Positions 51,647-61,027 of a stretch of DNA of 64,000 bases are shown here, piece by piece. Source of the stretch: Acinetobacter seifertii (GTDB lineage: Bacteria; Pseudomonadota; Gammaproteobacteria; Pseudomonadales; Moraxellaceae); contig NZ_KB851204.1 of NCBI RefSeq assembly GCF_000368065.1, positions 214,733-278,732 of the forward strand. The letters are read 5' to 3'. The notes below the pieces were generated by a model that made no database searches, had not been told where the DNA came from, and saw only the letters and a list, made by a program, of their open reading frames with translations. The number at the start of each line of letters is the position of its first letter. Within the stretch, counting starts at the first letter, position 1. A program made the position numbers and the translations under genes.

Positions 51647-54487
51647 ATGCAAGAAGTTGCTGACGCATTGCGTCTTGACACTGAACTTTCCGCTGATAGT
51701 GCAGCGTATATTGAAGAACTTTACGAGCAGTACCTGACTTCCCCAACCTCTGTAGCTGAGGACTGGCGCCAATATTTCGATAAATATCCAAAAGGTGACC
51801 AACCACACAGCGCTGTGCGTGAGCAATTCCTATTACTAGGACGTAATGCTAACCGTGTTCAACCTGTTGTACAAAGTACTGTAAGTACTGAGCATGAGCG
51901 TCGTCAAATTGGCGTTTTACAACTTATTGCTGCTTATCGCAATCGCGGACATCAAAAAGCTAAATTAGATCCATTAGGTCTTGCTAAGCGTGAAGATATT
52001 CCTGATTTAGATCTTTCAGCACATGGTTTAACCAAATCAGATTTAGACACAGTATTCAACACAGGCAATCTTGAGATTGGTAAGAGTGAAGCAACTCTTG
52101 CTGAAATGATTGAAGCAATGGAAGCAATCTATTGTGGTTCAATCGGTGTTGAATACATGCATATCGTGGACACAAAAGAGAAGCGTTGGATTCAACAACG
52201 TCTTGAAAGTGCCCGTGGTAAGTTCAATTACTCAAATGATCAAAAGAAAGGCTTCTTAGAGCGTTTAACTGCTGCTGAGGGTCTAGAAAAATATCTTGGT
52301 AATAAATACGTCGGCGCTAAACGCTTTGGTGTTGAAGGCGGCGAATCTTTTATTCCTATGGTAAACGAGATTATCCAGCGTGCTGGTGCTGTAGGTTGTA
52401 AAGAAGTTGTTATCGGTATGCCACACCGTGGCCGTTTGAACCTTCTTGTTAATATTATGGGTAAAAATCCTGCGGACTTATTTGGTGAGTTCGAAGGTAA
52501 ATCAATTCATAAAAAAGGTTCAGGTGACGTTAAATACCACCAAGGTTTCTCAAGTAATGTAATGACTCCAGGTGGCGAAGTTCACTTGGCATTGGCATTT
52601 AACCCATCTCACTTGGAAATTGTTGGTCCTGTAGTTGAAGGTTCTGTACGTGCACGTCAAGTACGTCGTAGAGACATCGGCGGTGATGACGTATTACCAG
52701 TTATTGTTCATGGTGATGCTGCATTTGCAGGTCAAGGCGTGAACATGGAAACCTTCCAAATGTCACAAACTCGTGGCTATACGGTTGGTGGTACGGTTCA
52801 TATCATTGTGAACAACCAAGTTGGTTTCACAACTTCTGATCCGCGTGATGCGCGTTCTACAGAGTACTGTACAGACGTTGCTAAAATGATTCAGGCGCCG
52901 ATTTTCCATGTAAATGGCGATGATCCTGAAGCAGTTATCTTTGCTACTCAATTAGCACATGATTTCCGTCACGAATTCCGTAAAGATGTTGTTATCGATT
53001 TGTTCTGTTATCGCCGTCGCGGCCATAACGAAGCAGATGAGCCATCTGGTACACAACCATTGATGTATCAAGTAATTGCGAAGAAAGCAACTACTCGTAC
53101 ACTTTATGCTGATCAACTTGTACAACAGAAAGTACTTGATCGTGCTGAAGCGGATCAAATGGTTGAAGATTACCGTTCTGACTTAGAAGCGGGTAATCAT
53201 GTAGCAAACGCATTGATTCTTGAACCAAATACCAAAATGTTTGTTGATTGGACTCCATATTTGGGCCATGACTACACAGACGATTGGGATACTTCATTCG
53301 ACTTGAACCGCCTTAAAGAATTAGGCGAGGGCATGAGCAAACTTCCTGAAGGGTTTGTAATGCAGCGTCAAGTTCAAAAAGTAATTGAAGATCGCGTGAA
53401 AATGCAAACTGGTGAAACTCCTTTGAACTGGGGTGCAGCAGAAACTTTAGCTTATGCAACTTTATTAGATGAAGACTATCTAGTTCGTATTACTGGTGAA
53501 GACGTGGGTCGTGGTACCTTCTCACACCGTCATGCGAAATTGCATAACCAAGCTGATGGTTCAACTTACATTCCACTTTGTCATGTTAAAGAGAACCAAC
53601 CACGTTTTGCGATTTACGATTCTTTATTATCTGAAGAAGCAGTTCTTGCATTCGAATATGGTTACGCGACTACAATTCCTAAGAGCTTGATTATTTGGGA
53701 AGCACAATTTGGTGACTTCGTAAACTGTGCTCAAGTTGTGATTGACCAGTTTATTGCTTCTGGTGAGACTAAGTGGGAGCGTGTTTGTGGTTTAACAATG
53801 TTGTTACCACACGGTTTCGAAGGTCAAGGTCCAGAGCATTCTTCAGCTCGTTTAGAACGTTTCTTACAGTTATGTGCTGAAGATAACATGCAAGTGATCA
53901 CTCCAACGACACCTGCACAGATTTTCCATGCATTACGTCGTCAAGCTGTACGCCCAATTCGTAAGCCATTGATCGTAATGTCACCAAAATCTTTACTTCG
54001 TCATAAACTTGCAACTTCTACTTTAGAAGAACTTGCAAATGGTTCATTCCAAACTGTAATTGACGAAATCGATCAAATTAACAAGTCAGATGTAACTCGT
54101 CTTGTACTTTGTGGCGGTAAAGTTTATTACGACTTACTCGAAAAACGTCGTGAAGAAAACTTAACTAATGTTGCAATCGTACGTATTGAACAGTTGTATC
54201 CATACCCAGAGCAACGTCTTGCAGAAATCTTGGCTGCTTATCCAAATGTGAAAGAACTCGTTTGGGCACAAGAAGAGCCGAAGAACCAAGGCGCATGGTT
54301 ATTTATTGCACCGCGTTTATATGACGATATCTTAAAATCTGGCAAACAAATCCGTATCAGTTTTGCAGGTCGTGAAGCTTCTGCTGCACCAGCTTGTGGC
54401 TCACCGTACTTGCATGCAAAACAACAAGCTCAGCTAATTAATGATGCATTGGCAATCGAAGCTGAACAATCAGGAGATTCTCAATAA
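51647..54487 (+). CDS. sucA: 2-oxoglutarate dehydrogenase E1 component
   Basis: SucA is the thiamine-diphosphate-dependent decarboxylase of the 2-oxoglutarate dehydrogenase complex. The 946-residue protein has the N-terminal segment that docks E2 (YIEELYEQYLTSPTSVAEDWRQYF), the conserved HRGRLNLLVN, GDAAFAGQGVNMETFQMSQTRGYTVGG for TPP/Mg binding, VNNQVGFTTSDPRDARST, and a transketolase-like pyrimidine-binding domain after residue 600. ATG at 51647 is preferred over ATG at 51635, which has no spaced ribosome-binding site. Its stop overlaps the sucB start (TAATG). Confidence 0.96.
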   Translation: MQEVADALRLDTELSADSAAYIEELYEQYLTSPTSVAEDWRQYFDKYPKGDQPHSAVREQFLLLGRNANRVQPVVQSTVSTEHERRQIGVLQLIAAYRNRGHQKAKLDPLGLAKREDIPDLDLSAHGLTKSDLDTVFNTGNLEIGKSEATLAEMIEAMEAIYCGSIGVEYMHIVDTKEKRWIQQRLESARGKFNYSNDQKKGFLERLTAAEGLEKYLGNKYVGAKRFGVEGGESFIPMVNEIIQRAGAVGCKEVVIGMPHRGRLNLLVNIMGKNPADLFGEFEGKSIHKKGSGDVKYHQGFSSNVMTPGGEVHLALAFNPSHLEIVGPVVEGSVRARQVRRRDIGGDDVLPVIVHGDAAFAGQGVNMETFQMSQTRGYTVGGTVHIIVNNQVGFTTSDPRDARSTEYCTDVAKMIQAPIFHVNGDDPEAVIFATQLAHDFRHEFRKDVVIDLFCYRRRGHNEADEPSGTQPLMYQVIAKKATTRTLYADQLVQQKVLDRAEADQMVEDYRSDLEAGNHVANALILEPNTKMFVDWTPYLGHDYTDDWDTSFDLNRLKELGEGMSKLPEGFVMQRQVQKVIEDRVKMQTGETPLNWGAAETLAYATLLDEDYLVRITGEDVGRGTFSHRHAKLHNQADGSTYIPLCHVKENQPRFAIYDSLLSEEAVLAFEYGYATTIPKSLIIWEAQFGDFVNCAQVVIDQFIASGETKWERVCGLTMLLPHGFEGQGPEHSSARLERFLQLCAEDNMQVITPTTPAQIFHALRRQAVRPIRKPLIVMSPKSLLRHKLATSTLEELANGSFQTVIDEIDQINKSDVTRLVLCGGKVYYDLLEKRREENLTNVAIVRIEQLYPYPEQRLAEILAAYPNVKELVWAQEEPKNQGAWLFIAPRLYDDILKSGKQIRISFAGREASAAPACGSPYLHAKQQAQLINDALAIEAEQSGDSQ

Positions 54488-55683
54488 TGGCAACCGAAAT
54501 TAAAGCACCGGTATTCCCAGAGTCTGTTGCAGATGGCACCATCGCAACTTGGCATAAAAAGGTGGGTGAACCTGTATCACGTGATGAAGTAATCTGTGAT
54601 ATTGAAACCGACAAAGTTGTTTTAGAAGTTGTTGCTCCTGCAGATGGTAGCTTGGTTGCAATCATTAAAGGTGAAGGCGATACAGTTCTTTCTGACGAAG
54701 TTATTGCTCAATTCGAAGCTGGTGCTGGTGCAGCGGCTGCTGCTCCTGCTGCGGTAGAACAAGCAGTTGCTCAAACTCAAGCTGGTGCAGCTCCTGTTGT
54801 TGAACGTACAGAAACTGTATCTGATCAAGCTCCTGCGGTTCGTAAAGCTTTAACTGAATCTGGTATTGCTGCTGCTGACGTACAAGGTACTGGCCGTGGT
54901 GGTCGTATCACTAAAGAAGATGTTGCAAACCATCAAACTAAACCAGCTGCTAACGTTACTCCGTTAAGTGTTGCTGTTGGTGAGCGTATCGAAAAACGTG
55001 TTCCAATGACTCGTTTACGTAAGCGTGTTGCTGAGCGTCTTCTTGCTGCAACTCAAGAAACTGCAATGTTAACTACATTTAACGAAGTTAACATGAAGCC
55101 AATCATGGAATTGCGTAAGCAATATAAAGATGCTTTCGAAAAGCGTCATGGTGCTCGTTTAGGCTTCATGTCATTCTTCGTTAAAGCAGCAACTGAAGCG
55201 CTTAAACGCTACCCAGCTGTAAATGCTTCAATTGATGGCGACGATATCGTTTATCACGGTTACTATGACATCGGTGTTGCAGTATCTTCTGATCGTGGTC
55301 TTGTTGTTCCAGTATTACGTGATACTGACCGTATGAGCTATGCAGAAGTTGAAGCAGGTATTGCTGCTTATGCTGGTAAAGCACGTGACGGTAAATTATC
55401 TATCGAAGAAATGACTGGTGGTACTTTCACAATCACTAACGGTGGTACTTTCGGTTCATTGCTTTCAACTCCTATTTTGAACCAACCGCAAACTGGTATC
55501 TTGGGTATGCACAAAATCCAAGAGCGTCCTATGGCGGTAAATGGTCAAGTTGAAATCTTGCCAATGATGTACTTAGCGCTTTCTTATGACCACCGTATGA
55601 TCGATGGTAAAGAAGCTGTAGGTTTCTTGGTAGCAATCAAAGAATTGTTAGAAGAGCCAGCTAAACTCATTCTTGATCTTTAA
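54487..55683 (+). CDS. sucB: Dihydrolipoyl succinyltransferase (E2 of 2-oxoglutarate dehydrogenase)
   Basis: SucB is the E2 core enzyme. The 398-residue protein has one lipoyl domain (about residues 1-75) with the lipoylated Lys in ETDKVVLEV, an Ala/Pro/Gln linker, an E1/E3-binding domain (about 115-150; VRKALTESGIAAADVQGTGRGGRITKEDV), and the catalytic domain with SYDHRMIDGKEAVGF carrying the His and Asp of the active site. Its ATG overlaps the sucA stop. LipB, which makes its cofactor, is encoded in the same window. Confidence 0.97.
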   Translation: MATEIKAPVFPESVADGTIATWHKKVGEPVSRDEVICDIETDKVVLEVVAPADGSLVAIIKGEGDTVLSDEVIAQFEAGAGAAAAAPAAVEQAVAQTQAGAAPVVERTETVSDQAPAVRKALTESGIAAADVQGTGRGGRITKEDVANHQTKPAANVTPLSVAVGERIEKRVPMTRLRKRVAERLLAATQETAMLTTFNEVNMKPIMELRKQYKDAFEKRHGARLGFMSFFVKAATEALKRYPAVNASIDGDDIVYHGYYDIGVAVSSDRGLVVPVLRDTDRMSYAEVEAGIAAYAGKARDGKLSIEEMTGGTFTITNGGTFGSLLSTPILNQPQTGILGMHKIQERPMAVNGQVEILPMMYLALSYDHRMIDGKEAVGFLVAIKELLEEPAKLILDL

Positions 55684-55745
55684 TTTCTTCGAATAAATAC
55701 CTACCAGGGTAGAGTGATCCTCTATCCTGGTTTATGGAGATAAAA

Positions 55746-57179
55746 ATGTCTCAACAATTTGATCTTGTTGTCATCGGCGGTGGTCCTGGTGGTTATGAAG
55801 CTGCGATTCGCGCTGCTCAACTAGGCTTCAAAGTCGCTTGTATTGAAAAACGTATTCACAACGGTAAGCCTTCTTTAGGTGGTACTTGCTTAAACGTAGG
55901 TTGTATCCCTTCTAAAGCTTTGCTTGATTCTTCTCATCGTTATGAAGATACAGTGCATCACTTAGCTGATCACGGTATTACAACTGGTGAAGTGAATTTC
56001 GATCTTGCAAAACTTCTTGCTCGTAAAGACAAAATTGTTGACCAATTGACTGGCGGTATCGATCAATTGCTTAAAGGCAACGGTATTGAGTGGTTAAAAG
56101 GTACAGGTAAATTACTTGCTGGTAAAAAAGTTGAGTTCGTTTCTCATGAAGGTGAAACTCAAGTTTTAGAACCTAAATACGTAATTCTTGCGTCTGGTTC
56201 TGTGCCTGTAAATATTCCTGTAGCTCCTGTAGATCAAGACATTATTGTTGATTCAACTGGCGCATTAAACTTCCCAGAAGTACCTAAGCGTTTAGGTGTG
56301 ATCGGTGCTGGTGTAATCGGTTTAGAGCTTGGTTCAGTATGGCGTCGTCTTGGTGCTGAAGTTGTTGTATTTGAAGCAATGGATGCATTCTTACCAATGG
56401 CTGATAAAGCTTTGGCAAAAGAATACCAAAAGCTTTTAACTAAGCAAGGTCTTGATATTCGCGTTGGTGCTAAAGTTTCTGGCACTGAAGTTAATGGTCG
56501 TGAAGTGACTGTTAAATACACTCAAGGTGGCGAAGAGAAAACTCAAACTTTTGACAAATTAATCGTTTGTGTTGGCCGTAAAGCATATGCAGAAGGTTTA
56601 TTGGCTGAAGATTCAGGCATTAAATTAACTGAACGTGGTTTAGTTGAAGTAAATGATCACTGTGCAACTTCTGTAGAAGGTGTATACGCGATTGGTGACT
56701 TGGTTCGCGGTCCAATGCTTGCTCATAAAGCAATGGAAGAAGGTGTAATGGCTGTTGAACGTATTCACGGTCATGCAGCTCAAGTGAACTATGACACAAT
56801 CATTTCTGTTATCTATACACACCCTGAAGCGGCGTGGGTAGGTTTAACTGAAGAGCAAGCTAAAGAAAAAGGTCATGAAGTAAAAACTGGTCAATTCGGT
56901 TTTGCTGTAAATGGTCGTGCTTTAGCTGCTGGTGAGGGCGCAGGTTTTGTTAAGTTCGTTGCTGATGCAAAAACTGACCGTTTATTAGGTATGCATGTCA
57001 TTGGACCTGCAGCATCTGATATCGTTCACCAAGGTATGATCGCTCTTGAATTTGTATCTTCAGTTGAAGATCTTCAGTTGATGACTTTTGGTCACCCAAC
57101 ATTCTCTGAAGTTGTTCATGAAGCTGCACTTGCTGTAGATGGTCGTGCAATTCACGCGATTCAACGTAAGCGTAAATAA
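55746..57179 (+). CDS. lpd: Dihydrolipoyl dehydrogenase (E3)
   Basis: Lpd reoxidises the lipoyl groups of E2 with NAD+. The 477-residue flavoprotein has the FAD-binding VIGGGPGGYEAAIRAAQLG, the redox disulfide in GGTCLNVGCIPSKALL, the NAD-binding GVIGAGVIGLELGSVWRRLG, YAIGDLVRGPMLAHKAMEEG, and the C-terminal His-Glu pair in HPTFSEVVHEAAL. ATG at 55746 is chosen because GGAG lies six bases before it; ATG at 55734 overlaps that site and would add four residues. It ends the sucAB-lpd operon at a terminator. Confidence 0.97.
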   Translation: MSQQFDLVVIGGGPGGYEAAIRAAQLGFKVACIEKRIHNGKPSLGGTCLNVGCIPSKALLDSSHRYEDTVHHLADHGITTGEVNFDLAKLLARKDKIVDQLTGGIDQLLKGNGIEWLKGTGKLLAGKKVEFVSHEGETQVLEPKYVILASGSVPVNIPVAPVDQDIIVDSTGALNFPEVPKRLGVIGAGVIGLELGSVWRRLGAEVVVFEAMDAFLPMADKALAKEYQKLLTKQGLDIRVGAKVSGTEVNGREVTVKYTQGGEEKTQTFDKLIVCVGRKAYAEGLLAEDSGIKLTERGLVEVNDHCATSVEGVYAIGDLVRGPMLAHKAMEEGVMAVERIHGHAAQVNYDTIISVIYTHPEAAWVGLTEEQAKEKGHEVKTGQFGFAVNGRALAAGEGAGFVKFVADAKTDRLLGMHVIGPAASDIVHQGMIALEFVSSVEDLQLMTFGHPTFSEVVHEAALAVDGRAIHAIQRKRK

Positions 57180-57183
57180 AATT

Positions 57184-57207
57184 AAAGAGCGGTTCTCCGC
57201 TCTTTTT
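57184..57207 (+). terminator. Intrinsic terminator of sucAB-lpd
   Basis: Stem AAAGAGCGG/CCGCTCTTT with loop TTCT, then T residues, directly after the lpd stop. Confidence 0.9.
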
Positions 57208-57327
57208 CACATTCGATGGTGTGATTAAAAAATCATCAAGTTGATAGACGTAGACAGCAATTTGCATATACAACATGAGAATGTTGCGCAAATTGAAGAC
57301 AACAAACAAAGTTAAGTAGGTAACTAA

Positions 57328-58494
57328 ATGAACTTACATGAGTATCAAGCTAAAGCGTTATTGAAAGAATATGGTATGCCGGTACAAGAAGGTATCTTGG
57401 CAACCAATGCAGACGAAGCAGTTGCTGCATTTGAACAGCTTGGTGGTAAATTCGCTGTAATGAAGGCGCAAGTTCATGCTGGTGGTCGTGGTAAGGCTGG
57501 TGGCGTTAAAGTTGCAAAATCTAAAGAAGATGTTATCGAATTTGCAAACAATATCATTGGTACTCGTCTTGTAACGTATCAAACTGATGCAAATGGTCAA
57601 CCAGTAAACAGCATCATTGTTGCTGAAGACGTATATCCAGTTGAGCGTGAGCTTTACTTGGGCGCGGTTGTAGATCGTTCTAGCCGTCGTATTACTTTCA
57701 TGGCTTCTACAGAAGGTGGTGTAGAAATCGAGAAAGTTGCTGAAGAAACTCCAGAAAAAATTATCAAAGTTGAAGTTGATCCATTAGTTGGCTTACAACC
57801 ATTCCAAGCACGTGAAGTTGCGTTTGCTTTAGGTTTGAAAGACAAACAAATCGGTCAATTCGTAAAAATCATGACAGCTGCTTACCAAGCATTTGTTGAA
57901 AACGATTTTGCTTTATTTGAAATTAACCCACTTTCAGTTCGTGAAAATGGCGAAATTTTATGTGTAGACGCGAAAGTAGGTATCGACTCTAACGCGCTTT
58001 ACCGTTTACCTAAAGTTGCTGCTTTACGTGACAAATCTCAAGAGAATGAGCGTGAATTAAAAGCATCTGAATTTGATCTTAACTATGTTGCTTTAGAAGG
58101 TAACATCGGTTGTATGGTTAACGGTGCTGGTCTTGCAATGGCAACTATGGACATCATTAAACTTTATGGTGGTCAGCCTGCAAACTTCCTTGACGTTGGT
58201 GGCGGTGCAACTAAAGAGCGCGTAATCGAAGCGTTCAAAATCATCCTTGCTGATACATCTGTACAAGGTGTTTTAATCAACATCTTCGGTGGTATCGTAC
58301 GTTGTGACATGATTGCTGAAGCAATTATTGCAGCGGTTCAAGAAGTAAACGTAACTGTTCCAGTTGTTGTTCGTTTAGAAGGTAACAACGCTGAGTTAGG
58401 TGCTAAATTACTTGATGAATCTGGTTTGAAATTAATTTCTGCGAACGGTTTGTCTGATGCCGCAGAAAAAGTTGTAGCTGCAGTTAAAGCGTAA
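57328..58494 (+). CDS. sucC: Succinyl-CoA synthetase beta subunit
   Basis: SucC binds nucleotide and succinate in the enzyme that converts succinyl-CoA to succinate with formation of ATP or GTP. The 388-residue protein has an ATP-grasp domain at the N-terminus (MNLHEYQAKALLKEYGMPV, VMKAQVHAGGRGKAGGVKVA) and a CoA-ligase domain at the C-terminus (NGAGLAMATMDIIKLYGGQPANFLDVGGGA, INIFGGIVRCD). It is separated from lpd by a terminator and 120 bp, so sucCD probably has its own promoter. sucD follows after 14 bp. Confidence 0.98.
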   Translation: MNLHEYQAKALLKEYGMPVQEGILATNADEAVAAFEQLGGKFAVMKAQVHAGGRGKAGGVKVAKSKEDVIEFANNIIGTRLVTYQTDANGQPVNSIIVAEDVYPVERELYLGAVVDRSSRRITFMASTEGGVEIEKVAEETPEKIIKVEVDPLVGLQPFQAREVAFALGLKDKQIGQFVKIMTAAYQAFVENDFALFEINPLSVRENGEILCVDAKVGIDSNALYRLPKVAALRDKSQENERELKASEFDLNYVALEGNIGCMVNGAGLAMATMDIIKLYGGQPANFLDVGGGATKERVIEAFKIILADTSVQGVLINIFGGIVRCDMIAEAIIAAVQEVNVTVPVVVRLEGNNAELGAKLLDESGLKLISANGLSDAAEKVVAAVKA

Positions 58495-58508
58495 GGGGAG
58501 TATCAATC

Positions 58509-59399
58509 ATGAGCGTATTAATTAATAAAGACACTAAAGTATTGGTACAAGGTTTTACTGGTAAAAACGGTACTTTCCACTCTGCACAAGCTTTAGACTA
58601 CGGTACAAAAGTTGTTGGTGGTGTTACTCCAGGTAAAGGTGGTACAACTCACCTTGACTTACCAGTATTCAACACAATGAAAGAAGCTGTACGTGAAACA
58701 AATGCAGATGCATCTGTAATCTATGTACCAGCTCCATTCGTTTTAGACTCAATCGTTGAAGCGGTTGATTCAGGTGTTGGCCTAATCGTTGTGATCACTG
58801 AAGGTGTTCCAACAATCGACATGCTTAAAGCAAAACGTTATTTAGAAACTAACGGTAACGGTACTCGTTTAGTTGGTCCTAACTGCCCAGGCGTGATCAC
58901 TCCAGGTGAATGTAAGATCGGTATTATGCCTGGTCACATCCACCAACCAGGTCGTATTGGTATTATCTCACGTTCAGGTACATTGACTTATGAAGCGGTT
59001 GCTCAAACAACTAAGCTTGGTTTAGGTCAGTCTACTTGTATCGGTATTGGTGGTGACCCAATCCCAGGTATGAACCAAATTGAAGCTCTTCAATTGTTCC
59101 AAGACGATCCAGATACTGATGCAATCATCATGATCGGTGAGATCGGTGGTACAGCGGAAGAAGAAGCTGCTGAATTCATCAAATCTAACGTGACTAAGCC
59201 TGTAGTAGGTTACATCGCTGGTGTAACTGCTCCTAAAGGTAAGCGTATGGGTCACGCTGGTGCGATCATTTCTGGTGGTCAAGGTACTGCTGAAGAGAAA
59301 TTTGCTGCATTTGAAAAAGCAGGTATGGCTTACACTCGTAGCCCAGCTGAGCTTGGTTCAACTATGTTGCAAGTATTAAAAGAGAAAGGTTTAGCTTAA
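58509..59399 (+). CDS. sucD: Succinyl-CoA synthetase alpha subunit
   Basis: SucD carries the CoA-binding domain and the His that is phosphorylated in catalysis. The 296-residue protein has VQGFTGKNGTFHS and GGTTHLDLPVFNTMKEA (CoA binding, about residues 14-60), and RMGHAGAIISGGQGTAEEK with the phospho-His. It is paired with sucC, and a strong terminator at 59421-59456 ends the operon. Normal length. Confidence 0.98.
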   Translation: MSVLINKDTKVLVQGFTGKNGTFHSAQALDYGTKVVGGVTPGKGGTTHLDLPVFNTMKEAVRETNADASVIYVPAPFVLDSIVEAVDSGVGLIVVITEGVPTIDMLKAKRYLETNGNGTRLVGPNCPGVITPGECKIGIMPGHIHQPGRIGIISRSGTLTYEAVAQTTKLGLGQSTCIGIGGDPIPGMNQIEALQLFQDDPDTDAIIMIGEIGGTAEEEAAEFIKSNVTKPVVGYIAGVTAPKGKRMGHAGAIISGGQGTAEEKFAAFEKAGMAYTRSPAELGSTMLQVLKEKGLA

Positions 59400-59420
59400 T
59401 AGCTTCCTTGAATCTTTAAA

Positions 59421-59456
59421 AAATACCGCATCTGAAAAATGATGCGGTATTTTTTT
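59421..59456 (+). terminator. Intrinsic terminator of sucCD
   Basis: Stem AAATACCGCATC/GATGCGGTATTT with loop TGAAAAAT and a long T-tract, 21 bp after sucD. Confidence 0.95.
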
Positions 59457-59512
59457 GCATCATTGAAAAGTAGCATAAAATGAAATAAGAAATAATAAGG
59501 CTAAAAAAAGAC

Positions 59513-59701
59513 AAAAAAATACGCAATGATTGGGGTGATCATTGCGTAGAACAACGAATCTGTTAAAAACAGTTTCGGCTTAAGGAGAAATGTCGTGAGG
59601 TTCATATCAACCTACTTAAGCTATATTAGTTAAGGTTTAATATTTCTTCATTAAGGTTCGCGTTAATTAGTGTTACTTCACGTTAAAAGGGTAAGTGCAT
59701 G
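59513..59701 (-). ncRNA. aar: Aar-like small RNA (candidate)
   Basis: On the minus strand a perfect TATAAT (59713-59708) lies about 190 bp before a strong intrinsic terminator: stem TACGCAATGAT/ATCATTGCGTA (59548-59520) with a 7-base loop and a TTTTTTT tail. The predicted RNA is about 185 nt, has no supported reading frame, and contains a CTCCTT stretch that could pair with Shine-Dalgarno sequences. Its place between sucD and trpS and its length fit Aar, an amino-acid-metabolism sRNA described in A. baylyi. Gene order is seen; identity with Aar is from memory and its -35 is weak. Confidence 0.6.
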
Positions 59702-59766
59702 TGAATCATTATAAATATATTAACAATGTAAAATTTTAAACTATTGAATCTTAATGTAATTATAAA

Positions 59767-59786
59767 AAAAGCCCCGTAGGGCTTTT
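59767..59786 (-). terminator. Intrinsic terminator of trpS
   Basis: Stem AAAAGCCC/GGGCTTTT with a 4-base loop and a T-tract on the minus strand, 22 bp after the trpS stop. Confidence 0.9.
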
Positions 59787-59808
59787 CATTTATATGTCTA
59801 CTCTAGAG

Positions 59809-60822
59809 TTAAAACTTAAATAAGCCTAAGCCATCTTTAACTTCATCTAAAGTTTGTTGAGTAATGATTCGGCATTTGTCAGTACCTTGACGTAAAACAT
59901 CCATAATGTAATCAGGATCTTTAGCAAGTTCTTCACGGCGTTCACGAATAGGTGTAATTAATTCTTTTAACACACCTTCAAGACGTTTTTTAACAGTACC
60001 GTCACCAAGACCACCGCGTCGATAATGCGCTTTTAATTCTTCAACTTCTTCTTTATTTGGATCAAATGCATCTAAATAAGTAAATACAATGTTTCCTTCA
60101 ACTTGACCTGGATCTTCAATACGAAGGTGATTTGGGTCAGTGTACATTGCATTTACAGCTTTCTTAATGTCTTTGTCAGAAGCATTTAAAACAATGGTAT
60201 TGCCTAATGACTTAGACATTTTCGCTTTACCATCAAAACCTGGTAAACGAGCCATATTAGAAAGTAAGGCTTTACATTCAGGTAAAAGGTCTTGACCAAT
60301 TTGGCGATTCACACGACGGACCACTTCATTGGTTTGTTCAATCATTGGAATCTGATCTTCACCCACTGGTACTACAGTTGCTTTAAAAGCCGTAATATCA
60401 GCAGCCTGTGCAACAGGGTAGCAAAGGAAACCAGCAGGAATGTCACGTTCAAAACCACGCATTTGAATTTCAGATTTGATAGTCGGGTTACGTTCCAAAC
60501 GAGCTACAGTTACAAAGTTAAGATATAACATTGTAAGCTCATTTAATGCTGGTAAACATGACTGTACGCAAATCGTGGTCTTAGTTGGATCAATACCAAC
60601 TGCTAAATAATCTAGAGCAACTTCCAAAATATTGCGACGTACTTTATCTGGGTTATCTGCATTGTCAGTTAGGGCTTGTGCATCTGCTAATAAGAGATGT
60701 TGATGATGGCTATCCTGTAAACCTACACGTGAACGCAAAGAACCGACAAAATGCCCAAGATGAAGTTGTCCGGTTGGGCGGTCGCCTGTCAAAATAATTG
60801 GACGCTGATCAACATTACTCAT
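59809..60822 (-). CDS. trpS: Tryptophan-tRNA ligase
   Basis: TrpRS charges tRNA-Trp. The 337-residue class I enzyme has the HIGH motif in TGQLHLGHFVGSL (about residues 17-29) and KMSKS in GKAKMSKSLGNTI, as well as the conserved QDSHHQHLLLADAQALTDN. The start is ATG at 60822. It is monocistronic, with its own terminator and the Aar-like sRNA downstream on the same strand. It is complete; the length is normal. Confidence 0.97.
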   Translation of the reverse strand: MSNVDQRPIILTGDRPTGQLHLGHFVGSLRSRVGLQDSHHQHLLLADAQALTDNADNPDKVRRNILEVALDYLAVGIDPTKTTICVQSCLPALNELTMLYLNFVTVARLERNPTIKSEIQMRGFERDIPAGFLCYPVAQAADITAFKATVVPVGEDQIPMIEQTNEVVRRVNRQIGQDLLPECKALLSNMARLPGFDGKAKMSKSLGNTIVLNASDKDIKKAVNAMYTDPNHLRIEDPGQVEGNIVFTYLDAFDPNKEEVEELKAHYRRGGLGDGTVKKRLEGVLKELITPIRERREELAKDPDYIMDVLRQGTDKCRIITQQTLDEVKDGLGLFKF

Positions 60823-61027
60823 TATTTATTCCACTATCGTATTGGCTTAATCAGGGATAGTAAGCCCTGTAATATAAAGATTGGCATTATTGTACGGGAA
60901 ATAAAATTTTTTCGTCAGCGATTGGTTAAACTTTCTTAAAATAATATTGTGAATTTATTCAGTAAAATTACAGAAACTAGAATATTTCATCTTACAATAG
61001 CCAGATAAATACAACCTTGGATAAGAA

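Noticed and set aside
59595..59633. Plus-strand 12-codon frame starting GTG, with AAGGAG seven bases upstream (MRFISTYLSYIS)
   Set aside because: It is antisense to the Aar-like sRNA, and the AAGGAG is the complement of that RNA's CTCCTT stretch. A real microprotein cannot be excluded, but the sRNA explains the pattern better.
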